A stretch of 64,000 bases of DNA. It comes from an uncultured Algibacter sp. Lineage in GTDB: Bacteria > Bacteroidota > Bacteroidia > Flavobacteriales > Flavobacteriaceae. The stretch covers positions 62,001-126,000 of the forward strand of contig CANMZT010000002.1 in assembly GCA_947502405.1 (NCBI GenBank). The letters are read 5' to 3'. Shown one piece after another: positions 9,579 through 17,973 of this stretch. Each line of letters starts with the position of its first letter. The stretch's first letter is position 1. The notes below the pieces were generated by a model. It saw only the letters and a program-made list of their open reading frames with translations, was not told the DNA's origin and did not search any database. Both the position numbers and the translations under genes were made by a program.

Positions 9579-12374
9579 TTAAAGTTTAGTTTGAAAGTTA
9601 TATGTTCCTGATGTTGCTAAAAGTTTTATAAAGCCTTCATCAGAATTGATTAATTTTAAATTTGAATTTTCTTTGAAAGCACTTCCATTAATTGATAAAT
9701 TATCGATTGTACCATACGGAATTTGAATTTCAGATGATGTATTCGGAGGAATTACAACTTCTAAATAAAACGTATTATTTTCTATTTTCCAAGAAGACGA
9801 CGCTTTCCCATACGGCGTATTAACAGTTGCTGAAGCCATATTTAGGTAGTCTGTATTTGGTATTGGTGCTATTCTAGTTTTCTTATATCCAGGTTCTAGT
9901 GGTGCAATACCTGCAATACTCTCGTAAATCCACTGCCCAATAGCACCATAAGCGTAATGATTTAAACTATTCATGCTTAACTCATTATAACCTTCTTGTT
10001 TGCTGTAACTATTCCAACGCTCCCACATGGTAGTTGCGCCTTGATTGATTGAATAAAACCAGGATGGATACGTTTCTTTGAATAAGATTTCATACATCAA
10101 ATCTATTTCTCCCATGTCATCCAAAACCTTTGGTAAAATTGGAGTACCCAAAAAACCTGTACCTAAATGATTATTGGCTTTTTTAAGCGTTTCTAATAAA
10201 TGGGTTTGTGCTTTTAATTTTATTTCTGATGACAATAAGTCAAAATATACAGCTAACAAATAACTCGTTTGTGTTTCTTTACCATTCTTAACTTTTCCGT
10301 TTTCGTCAAAAAAAGTATTTTCAAAAACTTTAGAGATAGATTGATATAAATTATAATACTCTTTTTCTTCTTTTTCGTACCCTAAAACACCTGCCATTTT
10401 AGAAACTAAATGCGACGAATGTGCAAAATAAGCAGCAATAATTAGTTCTTTAGACGTATCCCCACTATTTCCACTTTTTCCTTTTCTAGACGGGTAAGGT
10501 TGCAGCCAATCTCCAAAAGCAGGCATTTTCGGAATAAACGCTGTATCTTCAATTTTTGATTGATAAAAACCAATCCACTTTTTTGCAGCTTCAAAATTTT
10601 CTACCAACACACTTTTATCTCCAGTAATATTATAAATATCCCAAGGGATAATTACAACAGCATCTCCCCAACCAGGACTGGCTCTATTAATTTGAAGTAC
10701 ATCTGGTACAACCCAAGGTACCAATCCATTTTTGTGCTCGGACTGACTTTCCCGTAAACTTTGCAACCAAGCTGTCCAAAACGAATGCACCTCATAATTG
10801 AACAATGATGTGGGTGCAATTACTTGAGCATCTCCTGTCCAACCTAAACGCTCATCTCGTTGTGGACAATCGGTAGGAATATCAAAAAAATTACCTCGTA
10901 ACCCCCAAGTGATATTACTTTGTAATTGATTCAATTTCTCGTTAGACGACCTAAATGTTCCTGTCTTTGAAAAGTTTGAATGTTGCACCAAACCTTGTAC
11001 CCAACTTTCATCTGGTTTTTCTGAAGGATCAAAACCTGATAATTCTACATATTGAAATCCGTGGAATGTAAATTTTGGAGCATAATCTATGACTCCATCT
11101 TTTGAAGCAATATAATAGTCTGTAGATTTTGCTGAACGGTAATTGGTTGTATAAAAAGTACCATCTTTTAACAACATTTCAGAAAAACGAATTGTTAAAA
11201 TATCTCCTTTTTTCATTGGTACTTTTACTCTAGGAACGCCAACGATGTTTTGTTGTAAATTAAAAATAGCTGAGTTATTTTCGGTTGAAACCAATTTTAA
11301 ATTATCAATTGTAGTTTTAGTTTTAACCGTGTGGTGTCTTTTGGGTTCTAACTTTATTGAATCTGTTATTGACTCTGTTTCCGTTTGACTCCATTTTGAA
11401 TCATCAAAATTATTAGTTGTCCAATTTGGCATTTCTAAATTAGCATCATACACTTCCCCATCATAAATACTGGCTAATCGAATGGGGCCATTTGTTGTAC
11501 CTCTCCAACTATTGTCAGACAAAACCATTTGTTTGGTACCATCTTTTAAAGTAATCTCTAACTGACATAATATTTTAGGCGATGAAAACTTTTTATATAA
11601 TGCCTTTCCTCTACTAATTCTTCCAGAATGCCAACCAGAAGCCAATTCTATCGCTAGTGCATTTTTTCCTTTTTTCAAAAATTGAGTTACATCGTACGTC
11701 AATGTTTCAATGCGATGATTGTAAGGTGTCCAACCAGGAGACATCACGTCATCACTGATGTCTTCTCCATTTACATGTGCATCAAAAACCCCTTTTGCTG
11801 TAATGTATAATCTTGCTGAAACAACATTTGAAGCCAACTCAAATCCTTTTCTTAAATATTGTGGCCTGTGCATTAAAAAATTTCGAACACCTCTTATGTT
11901 ATCTTTAGCTGTATTTAAACCTATCCAATTTGCTTTCCAATCTGAGTTTTTCAACAATCCTAATTCAAAGTGATTGATTTCGCTCCATTCTGATTGGTTT
12001 TTATCTTGATCCCAATATCGTACTTGCCAATATACTTTTTGACGAGACTGTAATTCCTTCCCCTTATAATTTACAAATGTAGATTGAGAACTTTCTTGTT
12101 TTCCAGAATCCCATAAGTCTGGATTATTGGGTAGTAAATCTTTAGAAGAAGCTGCTACAATTTGATATGCAGACTGAGCGATTGACTTTTCAGAAGCTGG
12201 AAGTTTCCATGAAAATGTGGGTTTTGCATTGTAAAAACCTATTGGATTTTTAAAACCTTCTGAAACTGATAATTCATAGGGTTTTTGAGTATAATGACCT
12301 CCACAACAAAATAGAATAACCAAAAGCGGTAAGAAACAAAACCTTATTAAAGATGGATTTAAATTTATATTCAA
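9579..12374 (-). CDS. GH78 alpha-L-rhamnosidase, lipoprotein (paralogue 2)
   Basis: 931 aa. The N-terminus is hydrophobic and ends in LVILFCCGG, a plausible lipobox. Domain order matches its downstream neighbour: an FN3-like domain, beta-sandwich domains (RLYITAKGVFDAHVNGEDI, GWHSGRI), the (alpha/alpha)6 barrel with FDIPTDCPQRDERLGWTGD near residue 503 and GATTMWERWNS near 784, and a C-terminal beta domain. It is the first gene of a five-gene operon and has a direct-repeat operator 64 nt upstream of its ATG. Keeping two copies suggests different leaving-group preferences, for example sulfated versus unsulfated rhamnose. That part is inference. Confidence 0.93.
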   Translation of the reverse strand: MNINLNPSLIRFCFLPLLVILFCCGGHYTQKPYELSVSEGFKNPIGFYNAKPTFSWKLPASEKSIAQSAYQIVAASSKDLLPNNPDLWDSGKQESSQSTFVNYKGKELQSRQKVYWQVRYWDQDKNQSEWSEINHFELGLLKNSDWKANWIGLNTAKDNIRGVRNFLMHRPQYLRKGFELASNVVSARLYITAKGVFDAHVNGEDISDDVMSPGWTPYNHRIETLTYDVTQFLKKGKNALAIELASGWHSGRISRGKALYKKFSSPKILCQLEITLKDGTKQMVLSDNSWRGTTNGPIRLASIYDGEVYDANLEMPNWTTNNFDDSKWSQTETESITDSIKLEPKRHHTVKTKTTIDNLKLVSTENNSAIFNLQQNIVGVPRVKVPMKKGDILTIRFSEMLLKDGTFYTTNYRSAKSTDYYIASKDGVIDYAPKFTFHGFQYVELSGFDPSEKPDESWVQGLVQHSNFSKTGTFRSSNEKLNQLQSNITWGLRGNFFDIPTDCPQRDERLGWTGDAQVIAPTSLFNYEVHSFWTAWLQSLRESQSEHKNGLVPWVVPDVLQINRASPGWGDAVVIIPWDIYNITGDKSVLVENFEAAKKWIGFYQSKIEDTAFIPKMPAFGDWLQPYPSRKGKSGNSGDTSKELIIAAYFAHSSHLVSKMAGVLGYEKEEKEYYNLYQSISKVFENTFFDENGKVKNGKETQTSYLLAVYFDLLSSEIKLKAQTHLLETLKKANNHLGTGFLGTPILPKVLDDMGEIDLMYEILFKETYPSWFYSINQGATTMWERWNSYSKQEGYNELSMNSLNHYAYGAIGQWIYESIAGIAPLEPGYKKTRIAPIPNTDYLNMASATVNTPYGKASSSWKIENNTFYLEVVIPPNTSSEIQIPYGTIDNLSINGSAFKENSNLKLINSDEGFIKLLATSGTYNFQTKL

Positions 12375-12437
12375 TGTAATGGTTTTTTTGAGTTGCTTTA
12401 GTATGAAGCAATATCTGACTATTTTATAATATTACTG

Positions 12438-12452
12438 TCCTGTTCTATACTG
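12438..12452 (-). promoter_or_regulatory. PUL direct-repeat operator A (GH78-sulfatase operon)
   Basis: In the direction of transcription the site reads CAGTATAGAACAGGA, with two CAG triplets 10 bp apart, 64 bp upstream of the GH78 start at 12374. The usual TAnnTTTG-like box 22 bp further on is not clear here. Confidence 0.7.
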
Positions 12453-12593
12453 AAAAAAAGCCATAAATTTCTTTTCTAACATTTACGAATATTGGTAATT
12501 ACTTAATTATACGTTTTATTACCAATTTCAACCTCTACAACTTATAAACTAGATTTTTTATTTTATAGGCAAGTTTTTATACTATATAATGCT

Positions 12594-14291
12594 TTAGTCC
12601 TTTCCTATATATAGTAATGCCCCAGGATATCCTTTTGGTACGTTTGATAATTCTTTATGAGGTGATTTTCGTATTTCTTTTTTAGGAACAAACGTATAAT
12701 TTATATCATACATTTTAAGCCGCTCTTCTATTGATTTTTTAAACCATGTTTTTGCAAATTCAATTTTTCTATTTTCCTTTTTTAGAATCACTAATTCTTG
12801 TTTAAATCTAACTGTGTTTTTCACTTCCCAAGTAAGATGAATTGCTATTACAATTAAAGCGTTTATAATTGTAAGAAACACCAAACTGTAGTTTGCTTTT
12901 TTATTTTTATTTGAAGCCATTCCTAAAATCAACGGGATTATAGGAATAAACCAAATTTGTGGCGCAAATCGAGCCCACCAAAAATGTTTACTTATACATA
13001 AAGAACTAATAATTGCACCGTAAACACAAAGCACCAATATGCTTTTGCTTTTATTCGCTTTTAGAAAAAACAATAGATACAACAGAGATAAAATAAATAA
13101 CCCACTAAAAAAAGGACCAAAACCCGCAACTCTAGTTTCATGAAATCGATATGCATCCCAACTTGAAACTTTAGACACAAAAGGGATAGCTAATTCAGCA
13201 TTATCCTTTTCATCGTATGGTGCATTACTTGGAGCTCCAAAATGGGCATAAAAAAACCTTACAACAAATGGTTTTTTCTGCATGTTTTTTGGGGTTTCAT
13301 GTTTTTCATTACCATCAAAACCTTGTGCCAATTGACTTGGAAACTCATCAGTTCCTAATATAGGATACAAAGGATTGCCTCGTTCTTGTAAATTACTTAT
13401 GTATGGGTTAAACCCAAAAATTAGCAAACTAATTACTGCAGTTACAATATGAACTATAACATATTCTTTAATTAAAGTTCTTCTCTTAAAAAGAATATAA
13501 ACAAACCCAAAGAATGAAAAAACAAAAACAAAAACAACTCCAGTAAATTTTACATTAATTAAACCTATAACAGCCATTACACCTATTAACAAATGGTATA
13601 AATTGTATTTTTTTAATAAAGAAAAAATGGCTACAACATAAATTGTTAAATACAAACACAACAACTGATCTACCATATATGTTGCTATTTCACTCCAAAT
13701 AACAGGGTTAAACACTAATAAAACTGATATTAAAATGCTATTTAGTTTATTTAAGTTGAATTTCCGTGAAACATCATAACTAAATAAAGCTAGCACAAAT
13801 AACACAATAAAATTTAGTGCTTTACCTGCCTCAAAAACACCAAAAGCACTATACGTAGAAGCAGCAAAATACCAAGATCCTTTAGGAAAATGAAGTATTG
13901 ATAAATCGTTATTCTTATTAAATTTTCTAATGGGTTCTTTTATTGGGTTCCAACCTTCAGTCATGTTATAAATTGCTGATTGATGGTACCATTGTCCATC
14001 CCAAGAAAAATCCCAAAAAAATGAAGCTACTAATAATGAAGCTATAATTAAAAGCAAACCAAATATTATAGATACTATGATTTGTTTTAAAGGGATTTCT
14101 TTAAAACGATCTAAAAAAAATAGCGTTAATGTTGATAGAAGTATTGATAAATAAAAAGCAGATGGTAACAGAGAACTTGTTGTTAAAAAACTTAGCATTA
14201 CTAACAAATGATTGTAGCATACAAATAGTAATAAAAAACAACATATAGATTTTAGAGAGTTATTAACTGAATTATTTTTTAAATTAAACAT
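12594..14291 (-). CDS. Polytopic membrane protein, GT-C glycosyltransferase-like
   Basis: 565 aa with about ten or more hydrophobic segments (for example ICCFLLLFVCYNHLLVMLSF, IIVSIIFGLLLIIASLLVAS, ALNFIVLFVLALFSY, FVFVFSFFGFVYILF, FSGLFILSLLYLLFF). After an early helix comes the loop DFSWDGQWYHQSAIY. It has the acidic residue in the first periplasmic loop that is typical of GT-C enzymes, which transfer sugars from polyprenyl-phosphate donors. A short soluble tail follows residue 490. The family is not identified with certainty and no substrate can be named. Its position inside the PUL, behind operator B, suggests co-regulation with ulvan degradation, which is unusual for a GT-C protein. It could also be a membrane protein of unrelated function. 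Confidence 0.6.
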   Translation of the reverse strand: MFNLKNNSVNNSLKSICCFLLLFVCYNHLLVMLSFLTTSSLLPSAFYLSILLSTLTLFFLDRFKEIPLKQIIVSIIFGLLLIIASLLVASFFWDFSWDGQWYHQSAIYNMTEGWNPIKEPIRKFNKNNDLSILHFPKGSWYFAASTYSAFGVFEAGKALNFIVLFVLALFSYDVSRKFNLNKLNSILISVLLVFNPVIWSEIATYMVDQLLCLYLTIYVVAIFSLLKKYNLYHLLIGVMAVIGLINVKFTGVVFVFVFSFFGFVYILFKRRTLIKEYVIVHIVTAVISLLIFGFNPYISNLQERGNPLYPILGTDEFPSQLAQGFDGNEKHETPKNMQKKPFVVRFFYAHFGAPSNAPYDEKDNAELAIPFVSKVSSWDAYRFHETRVAGFGPFFSGLFILSLLYLLFFLKANKSKSILVLCVYGAIISSLCISKHFWWARFAPQIWFIPIIPLILGMASNKNKKANYSLVFLTIINALIVIAIHLTWEVKNTVRFKQELVILKKENRKIEFAKTWFKKSIEERLKMYDINYTFVPKKEIRKSPHKELSNVPKGYPGALLYIGKD

Positions 14292-14649
14292 ACCTAAATC
14301 TTTATTGTTTTTTTAGTGAAAATTCAAATCTATTAAGCGCTATTTAATCTATCTTGATTTAAATAACACACTTACAAACAACTATAATTCCTTCATCATA
14401 AGTCATCATAATTCGTAAAACTTCCTTCCTAGGTACAGGATTAAAACTATGTTTTTTTACATTGTTTTATTAATTTCCTGAACTACGTTTCTTCATATCA
14501 TATTACTAAAATTATTTTTTCTTGTACTGAAAGCGCTTTGGTGTTTTGATTTTCATAACTTAAATCTAAATTAGTCTATTGAAAAATGCATCCTGCGCTG
14601 TACTGCAAATCGTTTTATTTTAATCCATAATAATTTACAGCATAAAAAA
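14292..14649. other. Intergenic leader region upstream of the GT-C-like gene
   Basis: This 358-nt stretch has no supported gene. It contains operator B and its -10-like box, so transcription towards 14291 would start near 14554 and leave a leader of about 260 nt. A 14-codon frame (14556-14512, starting MKIKTPKRFQ) begins at about the inferred start point and has no room for a ribosome binding site, so I do not call it. No recognisable riboswitch was found. Confidence 0.4.
14591..14605 (-). promoter_or_regulatory. PUL direct-repeat operator B (GT-C-like gene)
   Basis: Reads CAGTACAGCGCAGGA on the minus strand. Exactly 22 bp downstream lies TAGATTTA (14561-14568), a good match to the flavobacterial TAnnTTTG box. 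The site is between the lyase terminator and the membrane-protein gene, about 300 bp from the latter's ATG. Confidence 0.7.
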
Positions 14650-14677
14650 AGCCCAGCAAATTTTAATTCGCTGAGCT
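14650..14677 (-). terminator. Rho-independent terminator of the 820-aa lyase gene
   Basis: Eight-base arms (agcccagc 14650-14657 and gctgagct 14670-14677, one wobble) around a 12-nt loop are followed on the minus strand by a T run. The hairpin starts 24 nt past the stop codon. Confidence 0.7.
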
Positions 14678-14700
14678 TCTAAAAAAATATATTTTAAAAC

Positions 14701-17163
14701 TTATCGTACAACAAGTTTAGTATAATAAACTTTTTGATAATCGTCAGTAACCTTAATTAGATAAAGACCTGATTTAAAACGATTATTGTTCTCTACCTCT
14801 AATCTATTAGAATTTATAATATTTCTATAAACTTCTTTTCCAAGCATATCATTAATTACAACATCTGCATTACTAAACCCATTGAGCACAATATTGAAAT
14901 TTCCATTAGCAGGGTTTGGATATACCTTAACAGAAGCTATTGTTAACTGATTTTCATTAACACTAAGCGGCGCATTACTGGCTAATTCTAATTTCCATTG
15001 GCTTCTAGCATCTGTAATATCAGCTGTTTTGTTTAGGTATTCATTTACAGCTTCATGATATAAGAAATTGTTTCCATCTTTAACTGAAAACCTATAAGCA
15101 TCTTCACCTTGAATATAATAAGCGGTCCAAACTTTATCAACATCGGTATTTGGAGATGGTCTACCTGTGCTTATTATTGCATTATCGGCGCCAGAACCAG
15201 CACCTCTTAAAACGCCATTAACCTCGCTATCTATGTTATAGTATTCGCTACCACTGATAGTTGTTTTAACAAAAGTCCAATTTAAAGCATCATCACCGTT
15301 AACATAGTCACTTTCAATGACATTAGAACCTGATGACTTTAAATATTTTCCTGTAGCAATATTTTTTAATCGATATGCTTGCCCTATTAAGTCATTGGGG
15401 TCAAAAACTTCAGCATTAATAGTAATTTCAGTTGAAGATACGGTTTCATTACTTGCATTATAAGCCACGGCTTGAATAGTATATACTCCTTCGGAACCAG
15501 GTGTCCAATCTACAGAATATGGCGCAGTATTATCCTCTGCAAAATATGCTCCATTAATCAAAAATTCTACTTTGGAAATACTTCCGTTTTCGTCAACAGC
15601 ATCAGCTGAAATTTGAACTGTATCATCTATATTATACGTTTCACCTTCAACGGGAGAACTTAAGGAAACTCTAAACGGTTCTTGTTCAACATCTAAATCA
15701 ATAATTTGCAGATATAATGGCTGCGCATTACCCGATTTATCTTCCATTAAGTAATAATATGCTTTACCATTTTCTATGTGAACAACGCCATGATCATAAC
15801 GCCTTCCTCCAGTAGCCTCATAAACCTTCTCAAAATTATCAGTTCCACCTTCTGCTTTATATACAACAACACGACCGTTTTTTAAACCTACTGTATAAAC
15901 ATTGGGTCCTGATGTGTAAAAAGATCCTGCTATAGATTTTACTGTAGTTATAAACTCTGTAGTACCTGCCGGTTTGTAGGTGTGTAAGTTTTTAGTAATG
16001 TTATTATCCAAATCTCGTACCTGACTCTTAATATGTACATCTCCATTGGCGGTTACTGTCCAATCAAAACCTCCTACGATGCGTACTCTATTTGGATTTG
16101 TGGTTGCAACATAATCTCCAGGTTCCATAACTTTTATAAAATCGGCATCCCATAATGGCAGACTAAAAGATTCTCCTTTATGATTTTTCCAACCTGTGGC
16201 GGCCGTTTGATTATCTGAATAGGCATAATAAACCCCGTTTTGATAAAGATATTTGTCATTATTGTTAGCCAACCTACGTTGAAAACCTATACGAAACTTA
16301 CCGTTTACGTATTTCATATCACCGTAAAGCCCCCAGTTATAATCAATTCCGGGTTGGCTTTTTGCATTTAACCTGTTAAAATCTATGAAGTTACCCCAAT
16401 CACCAGTATTGGCATCGTATTTTATAAACTTATACATACCATTATTATTTCCACCTTCACGCATAAGCATAAAAAGGTCTCCATCGTCATTTTGGAAAAA
16501 TTTTGGGTAGGTTAATGACACAAATTCTGATTGAGCAGCAGTTCCTGGCATTCTTAAATGTTTATATCCCTCTGTACCATTTTGAACAAATTTATCCAAA
16601 GTAAAATCAGCATCTGGTAACGCAGCTGCATCTTTAACTGAATATGAATATCTAAAATAGTCATTAGCTAGACTTCCGTTAGAGGGTCTAGAGGCACTAT
16701 AGGCATGCATATCGTACAACAAATGAATTGTACCGTCTAAAGGACTTATACCTACAGCTATGGTATTATGAGATTCTCCTATCCAAGGTTTGTTTTGAAA
16801 ACCTGTATGCCTATGAGGAAACTCAATTGTTGCTGAAGTCCCTGTATTTGTGTTATACCTGGTTAACATTACATGACGATCTGATTCACCACCTCTATAC
16901 CAAGTCATAAAAACATAGTCTCCATAAGTTTTTATACAATCTCCATGAGCAGAAATGTTTCGTCCAAAATAAAAATCGTAAGAACTTCTATTTCCATCAT
17001 CTGAATTAAATTTTGTGCCACTTGTTACTTTGCTACCATTAAAATGCAAACCTAAATCGGTGATTTTAACTTCTTTTTCTAAAACAACTTGACTGCTTAA
17101 AACACAAGGAAACATCAACAATACCCATAACAGAGTATAAGTGTAAGAATAACTTTTTTTCAT
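14701..17163 (-). CDS. Ulvan lyase-like BNR_4 propeller (PL24/PL25 type) with ricin-like and T9SS domains
   Basis: 820 aa. After a signal peptide (to about residue 24), residues 25-490 form a seven-bladed propeller of the BNR_4 type used by ulvan lyases PL24 and PL25. H153 (YDMHAY), Y219 (SLTYPKFF), R235 (LMREGG) and Y275 (DYNWGLY) match, in kind and spacing, the His/Tyr/Arg/Tyr active site I recall for the PL25 enzyme PLSV_3936. It should cut ulvan by beta-elimination next to a uronic acid. Next come an Ig-like domain (about 500-590), a ricin-type beta-trefoil-like domain (about 596-730, GQAYRLKNIATGKYLKSSGS...WKLEL), and a T9SS type A sorting domain (VKVYPNPANGNF... to the end). The protein is therefore secreted or surface-attached. 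The propeller is nearly identical to that of the gene at 17974-20163. The start codon is the last of three tandem ATGs. Confidence 0.85.
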   Translation of the reverse strand: MKKSYSYTYTLLWVLLMFPCVLSSQVVLEKEVKITDLGLHFNGSKVTSGTKFNSDDGNRSSYDFYFGRNISAHGDCIKTYGDYVFMTWYRGGESDRHVMLTRYNTNTGTSATIEFPHRHTGFQNKPWIGESHNTIAVGISPLDGTIHLLYDMHAYSASRPSNGSLANDYFRYSYSVKDAAALPDADFTLDKFVQNGTEGYKHLRMPGTAAQSEFVSLTYPKFFQNDDGDLFMLMREGGNNNGMYKFIKYDANTGDWGNFIDFNRLNAKSQPGIDYNWGLYGDMKYVNGKFRIGFQRRLANNNDKYLYQNGVYYAYSDNQTAATGWKNHKGESFSLPLWDADFIKVMEPGDYVATTNPNRVRIVGGFDWTVTANGDVHIKSQVRDLDNNITKNLHTYKPAGTTEFITTVKSIAGSFYTSGPNVYTVGLKNGRVVVYKAEGGTDNFEKVYEATGGRRYDHGVVHIENGKAYYYLMEDKSGNAQPLYLQIIDLDVEQEPFRVSLSSPVEGETYNIDDTVQISADAVDENGSISKVEFLINGAYFAEDNTAPYSVDWTPGSEGVYTIQAVAYNASNETVSSTEITINAEVFDPNDLIGQAYRLKNIATGKYLKSSGSNVIESDYVNGDDALNWTFVKTTISGSEYYNIDSEVNGVLRGAGSGADNAIISTGRPSPNTDVDKVWTAYYIQGEDAYRFSVKDGNNFLYHEAVNEYLNKTADITDARSQWKLELASNAPLSVNENQLTIASVKVYPNPANGNFNIVLNGFSNADVVINDMLGKEVYRNIINSNRLEVENNNRFKSGLYLIKVTDDYQKVYYTKLVVR

Positions 17164-17199
17164 AACTTTTTTTCATAACTTTTTTTCATAACTTTTTTT
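17161..17199 (-). repeat. Three tandem 13-bp copies spanning the lyase start codon
   Basis: The unit cataacttttttt (plus strand) occurs three times, beginning at 17161, 17174 and 17187. Each copy contains an ATG on the minus strand, and the period is not a multiple of three. The first ATG (17189) opens a 9-codon frame MKKSYEKKL whose TGA overlaps the true start codon as ATGA. The second ATG is in another frame. Confidence 0.8.
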
Positions 17200-17230
17200 G
17201 TAAAGATACCTTTATTTTATCGGGAAACTA

Positions 17231-17245
17231 TACTGCACAATACTG
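17231..17245 (-). promoter_or_regulatory. PUL direct-repeat operator C (820-aa lyase)
   Basis: Reads CAGTATTGTGCAGTA in the direction of transcription. TATCTTTA (17201-17208) follows after exactly 22 bp, and the start codon at 17163 is 68 bp from the site. Confidence 0.75.
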
Positions 17246-17267
17246 CATAAAACCTAAATAAAACGCC

Positions 17268-17972
17268 CTATTCTGTAGTAAAACTCCAAACTTGCCCAAT
17301 ACTGGCAGCACCTTTATCGTCTTTTACAACTACTTTAAAATAATAAGTTGATGAAGCTGCTAACCCTGTGGCATTATAAGTTGTTGCTGATTGGTTTTCA
17401 GCAACCTTAGTTATTGGTTCTGTATTAGTATCTAAATAAACATCATATGTTAGAGGGTCTCCATCAACATCAGACGCCAACCAACTTAAAACAGTACTTG
17501 TACCAACTATTTCAGAGTTTAAAATAGGCGATATTAAGCTTGGTGCAAATGGTATATGATTACTAACTCCATCTCCCTCTGTTAAAAATTGCATCACAGG
17601 AGAGTATGCACTAGCTGCTGATTTGCTATCAGTTGCCTTAATACGCCAATAATAAGCCTTACCCTTAACTAAACTAATTAATTTTGATTCTGAAGCACTG
17701 GTTTCTGTATTCGATATTGGTGAAAAACTGTTATTCTCTGCAATTTCAATGGTATAAGTTATTCTATCTCCATCCGAATCAGTAGATGCATTCCACTCAA
17801 ATACAATATTATTATCAATACAAACGGTATTATTTAATGGATATACCTGAATGGGCACAGTAGGTGCTATATTTTCTTCTGGTTCTGGCTCTTTATTATC
17901 TCCACCACCACTACTACATGACAAAAACATGTTTACACTAATAACTATAATATATATATATAACTTTTTCAT
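17268..17972 (-). CDS. Surface lipoprotein with two FN3 domains
   Basis: 234 aa with the lipobox NMFLSC (Cys19), followed by GGG and an acidic linker (KEPEPEE). The Ser/Gly/acidic stretch after the Cys suggests export to the cell surface in Bacteroidetes. Two FN3-type beta-sandwich domains follow, about 38-131 (PTVPIQVYPLNN...YYWRIKATD) and about 141-233 (PFAPSLISPIL...YYFKVVVKDDKGA). No catalytic motif is visible. It starts 1 nt after the stop of the second lyase, so it is co-transcribed and probably co-expressed at high level. A glycan-binding or spacer role beside the lyase is inferred. It is not a recognisable SusE/SusF. Confidence 0.75.
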   Translation of the reverse strand: MKKLYIYIIVISVNMFLSCSSGGGDNKEPEPEENIAPTVPIQVYPLNNTVCIDNNIVFEWNASTDSDGDRITYTIEIAENNSFSPISNTETSASESKLISLVKGKAYYWRIKATDSKSAASAYSPVMQFLTEGDGVSNHIPFAPSLISPILNSEIVGTSTVLSWLASDVDGDPLTYDVYLDTNTEPITKVAENQSATTYNATGLAASSTYYFKVVVKDDKGAASIGQVWSFTTE

Positions 17973-17973
17973 A

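Noticed and set aside
14512-14556. 14-codon frame (MKIKTPKRFQ...) in the leader of the GT-C-like gene
   Set aside because: Its ATG lies at about the inferred transcription start, with no space for a ribosome binding site, and nothing suggests conservation.
17268-17972. FN3 lipoprotein as SusE/SusF
   Set aside because: It is not next to SusD, lacks the SusE/F build, and is coupled to a lyase gene instead.
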